Assembly: GCF_051400755.1 (NCBI RefSeq)
Contig: NZ_JBLFFL010000001.1
Coordinates: 248,001-312,000 of the forward strand
Length of the DNA stretch: 64,000 nucleotides
Direction: 5' to 3'
Origin: Parapedobacter sp051400755
GTDB taxonomy: Bacteria > Bacteroidota > Bacteroidia > Sphingobacteriales > Sphingobacteriaceae
Positions 18,400 to 26,750 of the stretch are shown one piece after another. The notes under the pieces were generated by a model, which saw only the letters and a program-made list of their open reading frames with translations, ran no database searches and was not told the origin of the DNA. A program made the translations under genes and the position numbers. The first letter of the stretch is position 1, and each line of letters begins with the position of its first letter.

Positions 18400-19236
18400 A
18401 TGTGGTATCCAAAACAGGATATTTTCAGCCAACATTGGCTGGATATCATTTTTGAAGGTCGCAACAAACAATACGGCGCCTATGTCTTGCGGCGCAATGC
18501 GTCTAAAAACACCAACCTCGCCCTATGTATCGCCTCCAGCGTATTCGTAGTCTCCCTGCTCGGGCCGTTAATTAAAAACCGGTTTTCTCCCGATGCCGCC
18601 TCACAAGTGCTTGACCAGCCACTGAAACCAGGAGTCATCGTCGAATTGACACCCCCGCCCCCCATCGACAAGTCCCTCTCCCAACCGCCCGCGGCGGCGC
18701 CACCCGCACCCCGTACCAGCCAGGTGCGCATGTCCGCACCGGTGGTGGTCAGGGCCGACCAGGTGACAGAAGAGCCGCCATCAATCGCTACCCTCAAATT
18801 AGCCAACCCCGGATCACAAACCCTTGCAGGTAATCCCGACGCGGCCATCCACATTGACGTTCCGCTCGGCGACGGTCATGGCGATGTCGCCGTAACGGAA
18901 ACCGGCGGACAATCAGACGTGCCTTTTACCGCGGTAGAAATCGAGCCTTCATTCCCCGGGGGAATGGAAGCGTTTCTGAAATATGTGCAGGAAAACTATC
19001 GCTATCCGCCACAAGCGATGGAGCATGGCGTAAAAGGCAAGATCATATTGGCATTTATCGTTGAGCGCGATGGCTCACTGACGGATATAACCATTATGCG
19101 TGATCTCAAATTCGGCACCGGCGAAGAGGCCGTCAGGTTGTTGACCACGTCGCCCAAGTGGACTCCCGGCATCCAAAATGGCCGACCGGTGCGCGTAGCC
19201 TATACCCTTCCTATTGGTCTCGATATTAGTCATTGA
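18400..19236 (+). CDS. tonB: Energy transducer TonB
   Basis: 278 residues. The cytoplasmic N terminus carries the Bacteroidota TonB signature FEGRNKQYGAYVLRR, followed by one transmembrane helix (about residues 43-62), a Pro/Ala-rich periplasmic spacer (PPPPIDKSLSQPPAAAPPAP), and a C-terminal TonB domain (about 190-278) with FPGGMEAFLKYVQENYRYPP and GKIILAFIVERDGSL. It would couple the proton-motive force to outer-membrane receptors such as the SusC at 57985-61395. No exbB/exbD neighbours here. A strong hairpin follows. Confidence 0.9.
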   Translation: MWYPKQDIFSQHWLDIIFEGRNKQYGAYVLRRNASKNTNLALCIASSVFVVSLLGPLIKNRFSPDAASQVLDQPLKPGVIVELTPPPPIDKSLSQPPAAAPPAPRTSQVRMSAPVVVRADQVTEEPPSIATLKLANPGSQTLAGNPDAAIHIDVPLGDGHGDVAVTETGGQSDVPFTAVEIEPSFPGGMEAFLKYVQENYRYPPQAMEHGVKGKIILAFIVERDGSLTDITIMRDLKFGTGEEAVRLLTTSPKWTPGIQNGRPVRVAYTLPIGLDISH

Positions 19237-19243
19237 ACCCACG

Positions 19244-19290
19244 ACCCGCATTGCGTTTCCTTGGAAATGAAACGCATGCGGGTTATTCAT
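19244..19290 (+). terminator. Hairpin terminator after tonB
   Basis: ACCCGCAT-T-GCGTTTC pairs with GAAACGC-ATGCGGGT (15 base pairs with one bulged T) across a short loop. Only a weak T-run follows, but its position between tonB and ruvC fits termination. Confidence 0.65.
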
Positions 19291-19312
19291 TAAAAAAACC
19301 TAATATTGCAGC

Positions 19313-19879
19313 ATGCTGCAACCGACCAACAACGAGCGAATTATACTGGGTATCGACCCTGGCACGGCCGTACTAGGCTACGGCGTCATCAAGGAAACGG
19401 GCAAACAGCTATCGCTCATCAGCCTAGGCGTTGTCAAGTTGGATCATTTGAATGACCATGGCCTTAAGCTGCAGCATATTTTTCAGAAAACAAGCGCCCT
19501 GATTGCGCAATATCAACCCGATTGTGTGGCATTGGAAGCCCCATTCTATGGCAAAAACATCCAGGTAATGCTCAAGCTAGGCCGTGCCCAAGGTGTTGCC
19601 ATGGCCGCGGCGCTGAACCGGGATATCCCGATTTTCGAATACGCACCACGGAAAATCAAACAAGCGGTAACAGGCAACGGCAATGCCAGTAAGGAACAGG
19701 TGGCGGCCATGCTCAAGACCCTGCTGAAATTTGACGAAAGTCCGCAGTTCCTGGATGCCACCGATGGATTGGCCGTTGGTGTATGCCATGCATTCCAGAA
19801 CCGACCCGCCACAGGAAAGAAACAGTCCTATTCAGGCTGGGAAGCATTCGTACGGGAAAATACCGACCGCCTGAAATAA
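19313..19879 (+). CDS. ruvC: Crossover junction endodeoxyribonuclease RuvC
   Basis: Resolves Holliday junctions with RuvAB during recombination repair. 188 residues, normal length. The RNase H-like core carries the catalytic acids: Asp15 in ILGIDPGTAVLGYG, the Glu in ALEAPFYGKN, and the C-terminal pair in LDATDGLAVGVCHA. The lysine-rich APRKIKQAVTGNGNASKEQV is the conserved DNA-binding stretch. A near-consensus box TAATATTG lies just before the ATG, suggesting a very short leader. Confidence 0.95.
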   Translation: MLQPTNNERIILGIDPGTAVLGYGVIKETGKQLSLISLGVVKLDHLNDHGLKLQHIFQKTSALIAQYQPDCVALEAPFYGKNIQVMLKLGRAQGVAMAAALNRDIPIFEYAPRKIKQAVTGNGNASKEQVAAMLKTLLKFDESPQFLDATDGLAVGVCHAFQNRPATGKKQSYSGWEAFVRENTDRLK

Positions 19880-19992
19880 CCCGCTCTGCCCCAATTAACC
19901 CTACAGCTAACCCAGGCAGTTGCGGACGAAGCCTTGGAGACGGCAGCGAAGCGAACCGGATCCCAGCTGAGGAGCAACCGTCTGAATCACCC

Positions 19993-21036
19993 TTACAACT
20001 TCACTTGCCTGATCACATTCTTCACATTCAATTCAATAATATCCGTCATCGTCCGGCATTTCAGGTATTGATTATTCTCATAATAGTCGGCATAGCCTTC
20101 CCGCAACCGCTTTACATTGGCCGGTGTGGAGAGTTCCTCCGTATTGGACACGTCGCGCAATGCCGCAATACGATGACGCTCGCTTCGTACGCGGTGCACG
20201 ATGGACGACCGCTCTTCCTGCTGGTATTGCGATACCGTACGATCCGTCAAGTGCTCCATGCAAAGCTGCACAAATGCCAAATTATCTTTAAAAAACTGGG
20301 GCATGTATATTTTAGGGTTACCTTCGTAAAACTGCTGATCAAAATCAATCGCACGGATGCGAAACTGAAAATCATCAAAGTCAGGCGTAATCTGCACGAC
20401 AAAATTATACGCACGCATATCGCCCAGCAACGTAATGATACACCGCTCATTGAATTTCACGAACTCCTTGGCTATCCGTTTGGGGTTATAATCCGGATTA
20501 TACATCAGCGATTTCGCAAATACGTCACCCGGAATACCCACGATATGCTCTTCCACCAAGGTGTGATCATCCACCAGGTAATTCACCTGGTTAGGGGATA
20601 TGATCTGTTCCAATTCCAGTCCGTATATTCTCGATGCATCGGCTTGCTTCACATAAAAATAGTCGTAAACATCGTTCAGCCTGTTGACAATTCGGATCCT
20701 GAAGGGATGCGTGTTGCCAAAAGCGCAATATTCAACACGGTCAATATATTTATGCTCGACAATACGCGTATTACCGGATGCTTTCAATTGGGCATAAATG
20801 ATTTTCAAGCCACTGTATAAATTTTCCTGTATGTGAGGCGGGTACAGCGGAGTTTCCCACAAGGTATCATTTCCGTTCTTGTCGATCACCGGCACGGTCT
20901 CATAGAACTCCAGCAAGTGGCTGTAGCTAATGGGCATGCGGGCATCCCGCTGATAAGCACGCAAATATTTCTGCAATTCCGGCGTTACCGGGTATATCGG
21001 TTTTTTTCGGGAAATCTTTACTTCCTCCATGTCCAT
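19993..21036 (-). CDS. Conserved Bacteroidota protein with kinase-like motifs
   Basis: 347 residues, soluble, no signal peptide. I do not recognise a named family, but the middle of the protein has a pattern like the catalytic core of protein-kinase-like phosphotransferases: LLGDMRAYNFVVQI, where D and N are five residues apart as in HGDLHxxN-type catalytic loops, followed about 20 residues later by RAIDFDQQFYEG in the place of the metal-binding DFG/IDW motif. An upstream YDYFYVKQADASRIY and VEEHIVGIPGD could be the N-lobe and hinge. Function as a kinase is inference only. Convergent with ruvC; preceded by a structured 394-base gap. Confidence 0.65.
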   Translation of the reverse strand: MDMEEVKISRKKPIYPVTPELQKYLRAYQRDARMPISYSHLLEFYETVPVIDKNGNDTLWETPLYPPHIQENLYSGLKIIYAQLKASGNTRIVEHKYIDRVEYCAFGNTHPFRIRIVNRLNDVYDYFYVKQADASRIYGLELEQIISPNQVNYLVDDHTLVEEHIVGIPGDVFAKSLMYNPDYNPKRIAKEFVKFNERCIITLLGDMRAYNFVVQITPDFDDFQFRIRAIDFDQQFYEGNPKIYMPQFFKDNLAFVQLCMEHLTDRTVSQYQQEERSSIVHRVRSERHRIAALRDVSNTEELSTPANVKRLREGYADYYENNQYLKCRTMTDIIELNVKNVIRQVKL

Positions 21037-21206
21037 AGCCGCGAGTCCTTTTTAGGTAAAGATACGAATTTGACCTCGACTATTTAAAAATTGAAATATT
21101 TTCATAAATCCAATCCATTTAGTACCTATTTTTGAGGAATTGGCAAACAAGCATCGGTCTTCCGCTAAACCTGGAGCAGCAGTTAAACGGTTTGGGAGTA
21201 AAAGGA

Positions 21207-21233
21207 AGAAGCTCCTTTGGGAGAGGAGCTTCT
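21207..21233. other. Perfect 10-bp hairpin in intergenic region
   Basis: AGAAGCTCCT and AGGAGCTTCT form a perfect 10-base-pair stem around a 7-base loop (ttgggag). No T-run follows in either direction, so it is not a simple terminator. It lies within the 394-base gap (21037-21430) between divergent genes. Confidence 0.5.
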
Positions 21234-21282
21234 ACGCTAACCAATTATAAACCTATATTAAATTGAGGGAGGGCAACACTAT

Positions 21283-21314
21283 AATCAGCATTTTATGTCA
21301 ACTTTTTGCTGATT
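21283..21314. repeat. Inverted repeat upstream of the Lrp/AsnC gene
   Basis: AATCAGCA (21283-21290) and TGCTGATT (21307-21314) are perfect inverted arms 16 bases apart, about 120 bases upstream of the regulator start. It could be an operator or a stem in an RNA leader. Confidence 0.4.
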
Positions 21315-21394
21315 GATTAATACAAAAGTAATAATAATATTGATTCATTAAAATTTTTTTATAGAAAAAATTCAATTTTTATGTTTTTTGTAAT

Positions 21395-21402
21395 TAAATT
21401 TG
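21395..21402 (+). promoter_or_regulatory. -7 box of the Lrp/AsnC gene
   Basis: TAAATTTG matches TAnnTTTG within very AT-rich DNA, 28 bases before the ATG. No -33 TTG at ideal spacing. Confidence 0.4.
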
Positions 21403-21430
21403 GGATAATCTGAAAAAAACATCAATTTTT

Positions 21431-21904
21431 ATGGAAAAAAAGAACGAAAATTTAGACCTTGACAACTTAGATATACAAATTTTATCTACTTTGATGAATG
21501 ATGCGTCGATGCCTTATACAGAAATAGCAAAAAAATTGATTGTTTCTGGCGGCACCATACACGTAAGAATGAAAAAGATGGAAGAATTAGGCATCATAAG
21601 AGGGTCTAATTTGATTATAAACCCGCAAAAAGTCGGATTTGACATTACTGCTTTCCTCGGAATCTATTTAGAGAAGGGTTCACAATACAATAATGCGGTC
21701 GAACAGCTGAAACAGGTGAAGGAGGTAGTCGAATTACATTATTGTACGGGCACGTACAGTATGTTTGCCAAAATCATCTGCCGGGATACCACGCACCTGC
21801 GAAAAGTATTGAATGAAGATATCCAGGCGGTGAAGGGCATACAACGGACCGAAACCATCATCTCGCTTGAAGAAAGCATCAAACGGCAGATCAGCTTGAC
21901 ATAA
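21431..21904 (+). CDS. Lrp/AsnC-family transcriptional regulator
   Basis: 157 residues. The N-terminal winged helix-turn-helix spans LDNLDIQILSTLMNDASMPY and TEIAKKLIVSGGTIHVRMKK; the C-terminal RAM (ligand-binding) domain begins at FDITAFLGIYLEKG. Such proteins bind amino acids and control amino-acid metabolism as octamers; the effector here is unknown. The first 120 bases of the gene are markedly more AT-rich than its neighbours. No target gene is adjacent, the next gene (FAD oxidoreductase) being convergent. Inverted repeats upstream may be autoregulatory. Confidence 0.88.
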   Translation: MEKKNENLDLDNLDIQILSTLMNDASMPYTEIAKKLIVSGGTIHVRMKKMEELGIIRGSNLIINPQKVGFDITAFLGIYLEKGSQYNNAVEQLKQVKEVVELHYCTGTYSMFAKIICRDTTHLRKVLNEDIQAVKGIQRTETIISLEESIKRQISLT

Positions 21905-21937
21905 GTTCCATATGGCTCGCGGCGTTGCGAGCCATAT

Positions 21938-23239
21938 TTACCGTTGAATGCCTCCGTCCAATCCGACCTTTACATCAAAAGGCTTGCAGTATGCATCTAT
22001 TAGCATCGCGAATTGCTTACGGGTGACCAGCTGTTGATCATCATATTCCCCTTCAAAATGGAACCGTTTTTTCCAGTTTTTCTGCACATATTCCTCCATC
22101 TCTTCTCCGCGCTGACCCACAAACTTTATATAGCTGAATACATCGGCCAATGTCAAGGTGTCCACATCGGGATGGTTGACAAACCAGATTTGGCTTCTTG
22201 AAAACAGCTGGTTCAATACCGGTTTGATTTCTGCTGCATGCACAGCGGTATCCGGATCAAAAAACAGGCGATGATCCGGACCCGTTCTGCCCACCAGCAC
22301 ACCGGTGGCGCCGATGCGTTGGATGGCAGCAAAATGCGGACTCTCGATCGGCACATCCGAAAACGGGATCAACCGTGCTCCGTATTGCAGCAGCTCGCCT
22401 TGCACATTCCGCGCATCCACCTTGTCTGATGTCGTCTTGAAAAATGCCGTATACGCTGCAGCCGCCCCGACCGCCTGCCCTACATGCATCAACAGCGGAA
22501 TATCTTCAACGGTACCGCCCAGCAAACCCTCGACCGCCGGCAATGTGTTGGTCACAAATAAATTGCTATCGTCCGCCGGCATCAACGCCCCCAGTGGCAA
22601 CGTAAACGGTATACCATCCAGATTGCCTACCGCCACCCCCGTGCGGGAGAGCGCGTGATAAGCCACCGATCCGATATATCCTTCGGGCAACGGTTTCCGC
22701 GCGGTTATACTATCCGCACCTTCCGTGGCCAGCTGGTACAGGTAACCATCGATAGAAGCATCGATGACCGCCCGCACATTGAAACGCTTCCTGTCCGCCA
22801 GTTCAATCTGCCAGTTCTTGCCTGATTTTTTTACCGAACGGAGTTGCCCCTGTTCGATTATCGTCAGGTTTTTGGTCGTCTTGATGAGGCTGTCCAACGC
22901 ATTTTGTACGATCCTTGGATTCAATCTCCGCCTGGCTATCCTAGATAGCGAATCGCTGCGCTTATCACGCCGCAAAGTCGCCGCCAACAGATCCGCCCAC
23001 ACCCCGGCATCCAGGTTTGCGCCAGCAGTGATCGCCGTCGCGTCCGAAGTCAGCTCGGGCACCATCTTATCTCCATTGACTACCCAAACCGTATTCAGAT
23101 TAGATTTGGAAGACTGCAAAGCCGCTGCATAGGCATCGGCACCATATCCATATACCAGTACTTGGGGCCGCTTGCTTTGCGAAAGGCCTATGAAAGGGAG
23201 CAATGACAATAGACAAAAGAGTAAACGGCGTTTATTCAT
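21938..23239 (-). CDS. Secreted FAD-dependent oxidoreductase-like protein
   Basis: 433 residues from MNKRRLLFCLLSLLPFIGLS, a clear signal peptide. The mature N terminus PQVLVYGYGADAYAAALQSS is the dinucleotide fold, although the canonical GxGxxG is loosened to GYGADA. VRAVIDASIDGYLYQLA and LFVTNTLPAVEGLLG match the FAD-dependent oxidoreductase (PF12831-type) layout. The C terminus (LTLADVFSYIKFVGQRG then LVTRKQFAMLIDAY) resembles an S-layer-homology-like cap often found on Bacteroidota members. Substrate unknown. Monocistronic. Start chosen at the Met before the signal peptide rather than 12 residues upstream. Confidence 0.72.
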   Translation of the reverse strand: MNKRRLLFCLLSLLPFIGLSQSKRPQVLVYGYGADAYAAALQSSKSNLNTVWVVNGDKMVPELTSDATAITAGANLDAGVWADLLAATLRRDKRSDSLSRIARRRLNPRIVQNALDSLIKTTKNLTIIEQGQLRSVKKSGKNWQIELADRKRFNVRAVIDASIDGYLYQLATEGADSITARKPLPEGYIGSVAYHALSRTGVAVGNLDGIPFTLPLGALMPADDSNLFVTNTLPAVEGLLGGTVEDIPLLMHVGQAVGAAAAYTAFFKTTSDKVDARNVQGELLQYGARLIPFSDVPIESPHFAAIQRIGATGVLVGRTGPDHRLFFDPDTAVHAAEIKPVLNQLFSRSQIWFVNHPDVDTLTLADVFSYIKFVGQRGEEMEEYVQKNWKKRFHFEGEYDDQQLVTRKQFAMLIDAYCKPFDVKVGLDGGIQR

Positions 23240-23316
23240 ACCAGTCGATTTAGTGCAAAACGTAAAATTAGACATAAATGCTTCAGTATGGTTTATTTTT
23301 TGTTTTTTAATCCCGC

Positions 23317-23350
23317 AAATCGTAAATGATAAATCATAAATCGTAAATCA
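23317..23350. repeat. Short AT-rich iterated motif before glnS
   Basis: AAATCGTAAAT-like units recur three times (around 23317, 23331 and 23338), immediately upstream of the glnS -7 box. It occupies the place of the -33 element. It may be only low-complexity sequence. Confidence 0.3.
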
Positions 23351-23355
23351 ATAAC

Positions 23356-23363
23356 TACCTTTG
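23356..23363 (+). promoter_or_regulatory. glnS -7 box with almost no leader
   Basis: TACCTTTG ends four bases before the glnS ATG (23368). With Bacteroidota spacing the transcript would start at or next to the start codon, so glnS mRNA is probably leaderless or nearly so. Confidence 0.55.
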
Positions 23364-23367
23364 CACC

Positions 23368-25035
23368 ATGATAAGTGAAGAAAAATCCCTCAATTTCTTA
23401 GAGGAGATCATCGAAGAAGATATTCGAAACGGCAAGCACGGCGGAAAGATCATCACCCGTTTTCCGCCTGAGCCAAATGGGTACCTGCACATCGGGCACG
23501 CCAAGTCCATCGTGCTCAATTTTGGACTGACGCAGCAATACGAAGGCAAAACCAATCTGCGGTTTGACGACACCAATCCGGTGACGGAAGAAACCGAATA
23601 CGTGGAAAGCATCAAAAACGATATCAGGTGGCTTGGCTTCGAATGGGCCGAAGAGCTGTATACATCCGATTATTTCGAAACCCTGTATAACTATGCAGTG
23701 AAGCTGATCAAAAAAGGAAAGGCCTACGTGGATGACAGCACATCGGAGGAGATCGCGGCATCCAAGGGTACGCCTACCGAGCCGGGCAAACCCACGCCTT
23801 ATCGTGATCGCACAGTGGAGGAAAACCTGCGCCTGTTCGGAGAAATGCGCGACGGCCAATATCCGGATGGCGCCAAAGTACTGCGGGCCAAAATCGACCT
23901 GTCTAATCCGAATATGCACCTGCGTGATCCGCTGTTATACCGCATCAAGCATGCGCACCACCACCGCACGGGCACTGAATGGTGCATCTATCCCATGTAT
24001 GACTTTGCGCATGGCCAAAGCGACTCCATCGAGCACATCACGCACTCGATCTGCACGCTCGAATTCATCCCCCACCGGCCGCTCTACGACTGGCTCATCG
24101 AAGAACTGGAGATCTTTCCATCAAAACAATACGAATTTGCACGGCTCAACCTCAATTACACGGTGATGAGCAAGCGGAAGCTGCTCCAACTGGTCAATGA
24201 AAAGTATGTGGAAGGCTGGGACGATCCCCGTATGCCAACGATCAGCGGCCTGAGGAGGCGGGGATATACCCCTGCCAGTATCCGCCATTTCTGCGAGCGC
24301 ATCGGCGTAGCCAAGCGTGAAAACATCATCGATGTAGGGTTGCTGGAATTCTGCATCCGTGAAGACCTCAATAAAACGGCATGGCGCCGCATGGCGGTGC
24401 TCGATCCCATTAAATTGATCATCTCCAACTATCCCGAGGCAACCGAAATCCTTACAGGCGAAAACAATCCGGAGGTGGAGGGCGGCGAAGGGGAACGCGA
24501 TCTCCCATTCAGCCGCGAACTGTGGATCGAACGCGAAGACTTCATGGAAAACCCACCCAAAAAGTTCTTCAGGCTCGGCCCCGGCTTGATGGTCAGGCTC
24601 AAACATGCATACATTGTCAAGTGCGAGGAATTCGTAAAAGACGCCTCCGGGAATGTGACCGAGATCTACTGCACCTATATTCCCGAGTCCAAAAGCGGCG
24701 AAGACACCAGTGGCATCAAGGTAAAAGGCACCATCCATTGGGTGAGTGTACCCCATGCCAAAACCGTGGAAGTACGGCTCTATGACCGCCTATTCAGTGT
24801 AGAGAATCCGGCAGCGGAAGCAGACTTCAAGACAACGATCAACCCAGACAGCTTGCAGGTCATCGAACGTGCCTACGTGGAACCCGATTTGCTGAATGCC
24901 GTTCCGGGCAAAGGATACCAGTTCATCCGCAAGGGCTACTTTACGCTCGACACCAAGTCGACACCTGATCAATTGGTATTCAACCGCACGGTGACACTCC
25001 GAGACACCTGGGTAAAAGAGATGCAAAAGGATTAA
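23368..25035 (+). CDS. glnS: Glutaminyl-tRNA synthetase
   Basis: Charges tRNA-Gln with glutamine directly. 555 residues, class I synthetase. The HIGH motif is PPEPNGYLHIGHAKS (HIGH at 41-44), and the KMSKS equivalent is VMSKRKL (residues 266-272). FDDTNPVTEETEYVESIKND and WCIYPMYDFAHGQSDSIEH are GlnRS-specific. The two C-terminal beta-barrel anticodon-binding domains follow from about residue 340. Its 3' end overlaps that of the convergent metF gene by 4 bases. Confidence 0.96.
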   Translation: MISEEKSLNFLEEIIEEDIRNGKHGGKIITRFPPEPNGYLHIGHAKSIVLNFGLTQQYEGKTNLRFDDTNPVTEETEYVESIKNDIRWLGFEWAEELYTSDYFETLYNYAVKLIKKGKAYVDDSTSEEIAASKGTPTEPGKPTPYRDRTVEENLRLFGEMRDGQYPDGAKVLRAKIDLSNPNMHLRDPLLYRIKHAHHHRTGTEWCIYPMYDFAHGQSDSIEHITHSICTLEFIPHRPLYDWLIEELEIFPSKQYEFARLNLNYTVMSKRKLLQLVNEKYVEGWDDPRMPTISGLRRRGYTPASIRHFCERIGVAKRENIIDVGLLEFCIREDLNKTAWRRMAVLDPIKLIISNYPEATEILTGENNPEVEGGEGERDLPFSRELWIEREDFMENPPKKFFRLGPGLMVRLKHAYIVKCEEFVKDASGNVTEIYCTYIPESKSGEDTSGIKVKGTIHWVSVPHAKTVEVRLYDRLFSVENPAAEADFKTTINPDSLQVIERAYVEPDLLNAVPGKGYQFIRKGYFTLDTKSTPDQLVFNRTVTLRDTWVKEMQKD

Positions 25036-25988
25036 AAAACAGCCTGTATGATCCGCTTCGTGGGTTTCGGATTGCCCATGGTATAAAAGTGCAGCACAGG
25101 AGCTCCCATCGCCTTGAGTTCTTTGCATTGCTGGATCATCCACTCAATGCCCACCTCACGGACATCCTGTTCGGATTTGCAAGCCTGCACCGCCTGGCTT
25201 AATTCCAAGGGGATATCCAAGTGGAAGGTTTTGGGCAAACTAACCAGCTGTTTGCTACCCGTCAATGGCTTGAGGCCCGGAATAATGGGAATGTCGATGC
25301 CATTGGCGCGGCACCGATCTACGAAGGCTTTATATCTGCTGTTATCAAAGAACATCTGCGTCACGATAAAGTCGGCACCCAGCGCTACCTTTTCTTTCAG
25401 ATACCTAAAGTCCGTATCCAAATTCGGTGATTCAAAATGCTTTTCGGGATAACCTGCCACTCCGATACAGAAATCCGTTTTTTCCGAGTTTTCCATGTCC
25501 TCATGAAGGTATCGACCGCTGTTCAAATTCACCACATGCTGTACCAGATCGGAAGCATAAGCATGCCCCCCAGGCGTTGGGATAAAGGAGCTGTCACTCT
25601 TGCGCGCATCGCCGCGAAGCGCCAGCACATTATCTATTCCCAGAAACTGCAAGTCAATGAGCGCATTTTCGGTTTCCTCTTTGGTAAATCCACCGCAGAT
25701 CAGATGGGGCACGGCATCAACCTTATACCGATTCATGATGGCAGCACAGGTAGCCACAGTGCTTGGCCGTTTGCGGTATGCCACCTTTTCCAGCAAACCA
25801 TTGGGATGTTGCTTATAGATATAATCTTCGCGCAAGTAGGTGACATCAATAAAAGGCGGGTCGAACTCCATAAGCGGGTCAATGGCATCAAAAATAGATT
25901 GGATGCTTTGGCCTTTTATTGGAGGCAATATTTCAAACGAAAACAAGGTTTTCCCCTTGGCGTTTTTAATGTGTTCGGTTATTTTCAT
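25032..25988 (-). CDS. metF: Methylenetetrahydrofolate reductase
   Basis: Reduces 5,10-methylenetetrahydrofolate to 5-methyltetrahydrofolate for methionine synthesis, using FAD. 318 residues from MKITEHIKNAKGKTLFSFEI. Family hallmarks include the catalytic Glu in FSFEILPP, NVLALRGDARK (the flavin-contact loop), GVAGYPEKHFESPN and FIVTQMFFDN. The start at 25988 lies 40 bases downstream of the predicted transcription start of a strong promoter (26066-26036). Convergent with glnS. Confidence 0.95.
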   Translation of the reverse strand: MKITEHIKNAKGKTLFSFEILPPIKGQSIQSIFDAIDPLMEFDPPFIDVTYLREDYIYKQHPNGLLEKVAYRKRPSTVATCAAIMNRYKVDAVPHLICGGFTKEETENALIDLQFLGIDNVLALRGDARKSDSSFIPTPGGHAYASDLVQHVVNLNSGRYLHEDMENSEKTDFCIGVAGYPEKHFESPNLDTDFRYLKEKVALGADFIVTQMFFDNSRYKAFVDRCRANGIDIPIIPGLKPLTGSKQLVSLPKTFHLDIPLELSQAVQACKSEQDVREVGIEWMIQQCKELKAMGAPVLHFYTMGNPKPTKRIIQAVF

Positions 25989-26035
25989 ATGCCGGAGCTG
26001 TCCGTTGCCCCTTAACAATATTCATAAGGAGCGGC

Positions 26036-26066
26036 CAAACTTAGGCAAATTATTGATATTGTTCAA
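26036..26066 (-). promoter_or_regulatory. metF promoter
   Basis: On the minus strand: TTG (rc of 26064-26066), 20-base spacer, TAAGTTTG (rc of 26036-26043). The 16 bases GCCAAACTTAGGCAAA (26034-26049) are identical to the promoter of the CsbD-like gene at 82-97. Confidence 0.65.
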
Positions 26067-26133
26067 TATTCTTTTTGGTAATATCATGAGATCGCTCCGC
26101 TAAGTTCACTTTTATATGCAAAGCGAATTTGGC

Positions 26134-26658
26134 CTACAAATACACATCTACCAACCCTTCCGGCAGGTCTACCGTTAGCCGACTTCCCTCCCGATCGATG
26201 GACACGATTAATTCATCATTCAACGGAAATAGCAGTTCATTTCCGTTGTATATCACGGCAGCCACATACTGCTGGGGATACTCATGCACAGCAGCGATCT
26301 CACCCAACTCGCCATAAGTGCGATCATGCACGGCAAACCCCGTCAAGTCAGTCAGCCTGAAATCATCCGGGTGGCGCTCGGGCAGCTTACTGTTGGGCAG
26401 GTATACTTTTTTGCGGACAAGCGGTTGCGCTTTATCGATATGATCCACATCTTCAAGCAGCAAATAAGCCGTCCGATTAGGCAACACCTTCACGCTCTCC
26501 ACAAAAAAAGGCACCAGCTTCCGGTCAATTTCCAGAAACAACGTCTCCAGGTCTAACGCTTCATAATCGTCAAACTCAAAAAACAACTGTACCTCTCCCT
26601 TAAGCCCGCGGGTTTTGCTGATATACCCGATATAGAAACTAGCTGACAAATCCATCAT
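26134..26658 (-). CDS. rimM: Ribosome maturation factor RimM
   Basis: Binds the 30S head and ribosomal protein S19 to help late 16S rRNA maturation. 174 residues from the MMDLSASFYIGYISKTRGLK start. The N-terminal RimM barrel begins FYIGYISKTRGLKGEVQLFF; the C-terminal PRC-barrel-like domain includes LTDLTGFAVHDRTYGELGEI and NELLFPLNDELIVSIDREGS. Normal length. It follows rpsP, the usual order in bacteria, but a strong terminator sits between them, so read-through or a separate promoter must drive it. trmD does not follow here. Confidence 0.9.
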   Translation of the reverse strand: MMDLSASFYIGYISKTRGLKGEVQLFFEFDDYEALDLETLFLEIDRKLVPFFVESVKVLPNRTAYLLLEDVDHIDKAQPLVRKKVYLPNSKLPERHPDDFRLTDLTGFAVHDRTYGELGEIAAVHEYPQQYVAAVIYNGNELLFPLNDELIVSIDREGSRLTVDLPEGLVDVYL

Positions 26659-26689
26659 TCCGATCAGTGATGTTAAATCGATCCAATAC

Positions 26690-26725
26690 AAAAAACCGCT
26701 CCGGAGTGTATAGACCAGGAGCGGT
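26690..26725 (-). terminator. Intrinsic terminator between rpsP and rimM
   Basis: On the minus strand ACCGCTCC and GGAGCGGT form an 8-base-pair stem across a 15-base loop, followed directly by a run of T. It lies 26 bases after the rpsP stop codon. Confidence 0.8.
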
Positions 26726-26750
26726 TCCGCTTACAGGATGAATAACGATG

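Noticed and set aside
19783..20820. 345-residue plus-strand open frame
   Set aside because: It is antisense to the conserved kinase-like gene at 19993-21036, overlaps ruvC and has no recognisable domain; composition looks like a reverse-strand shadow.
26028..26098. Nested inverted repeats GGAGCG/CGCTCC and TGATATT/AATATCA around the metF promoter
   Set aside because: Arms are short and widely spaced; likely chance in AT-rich promoter DNA.
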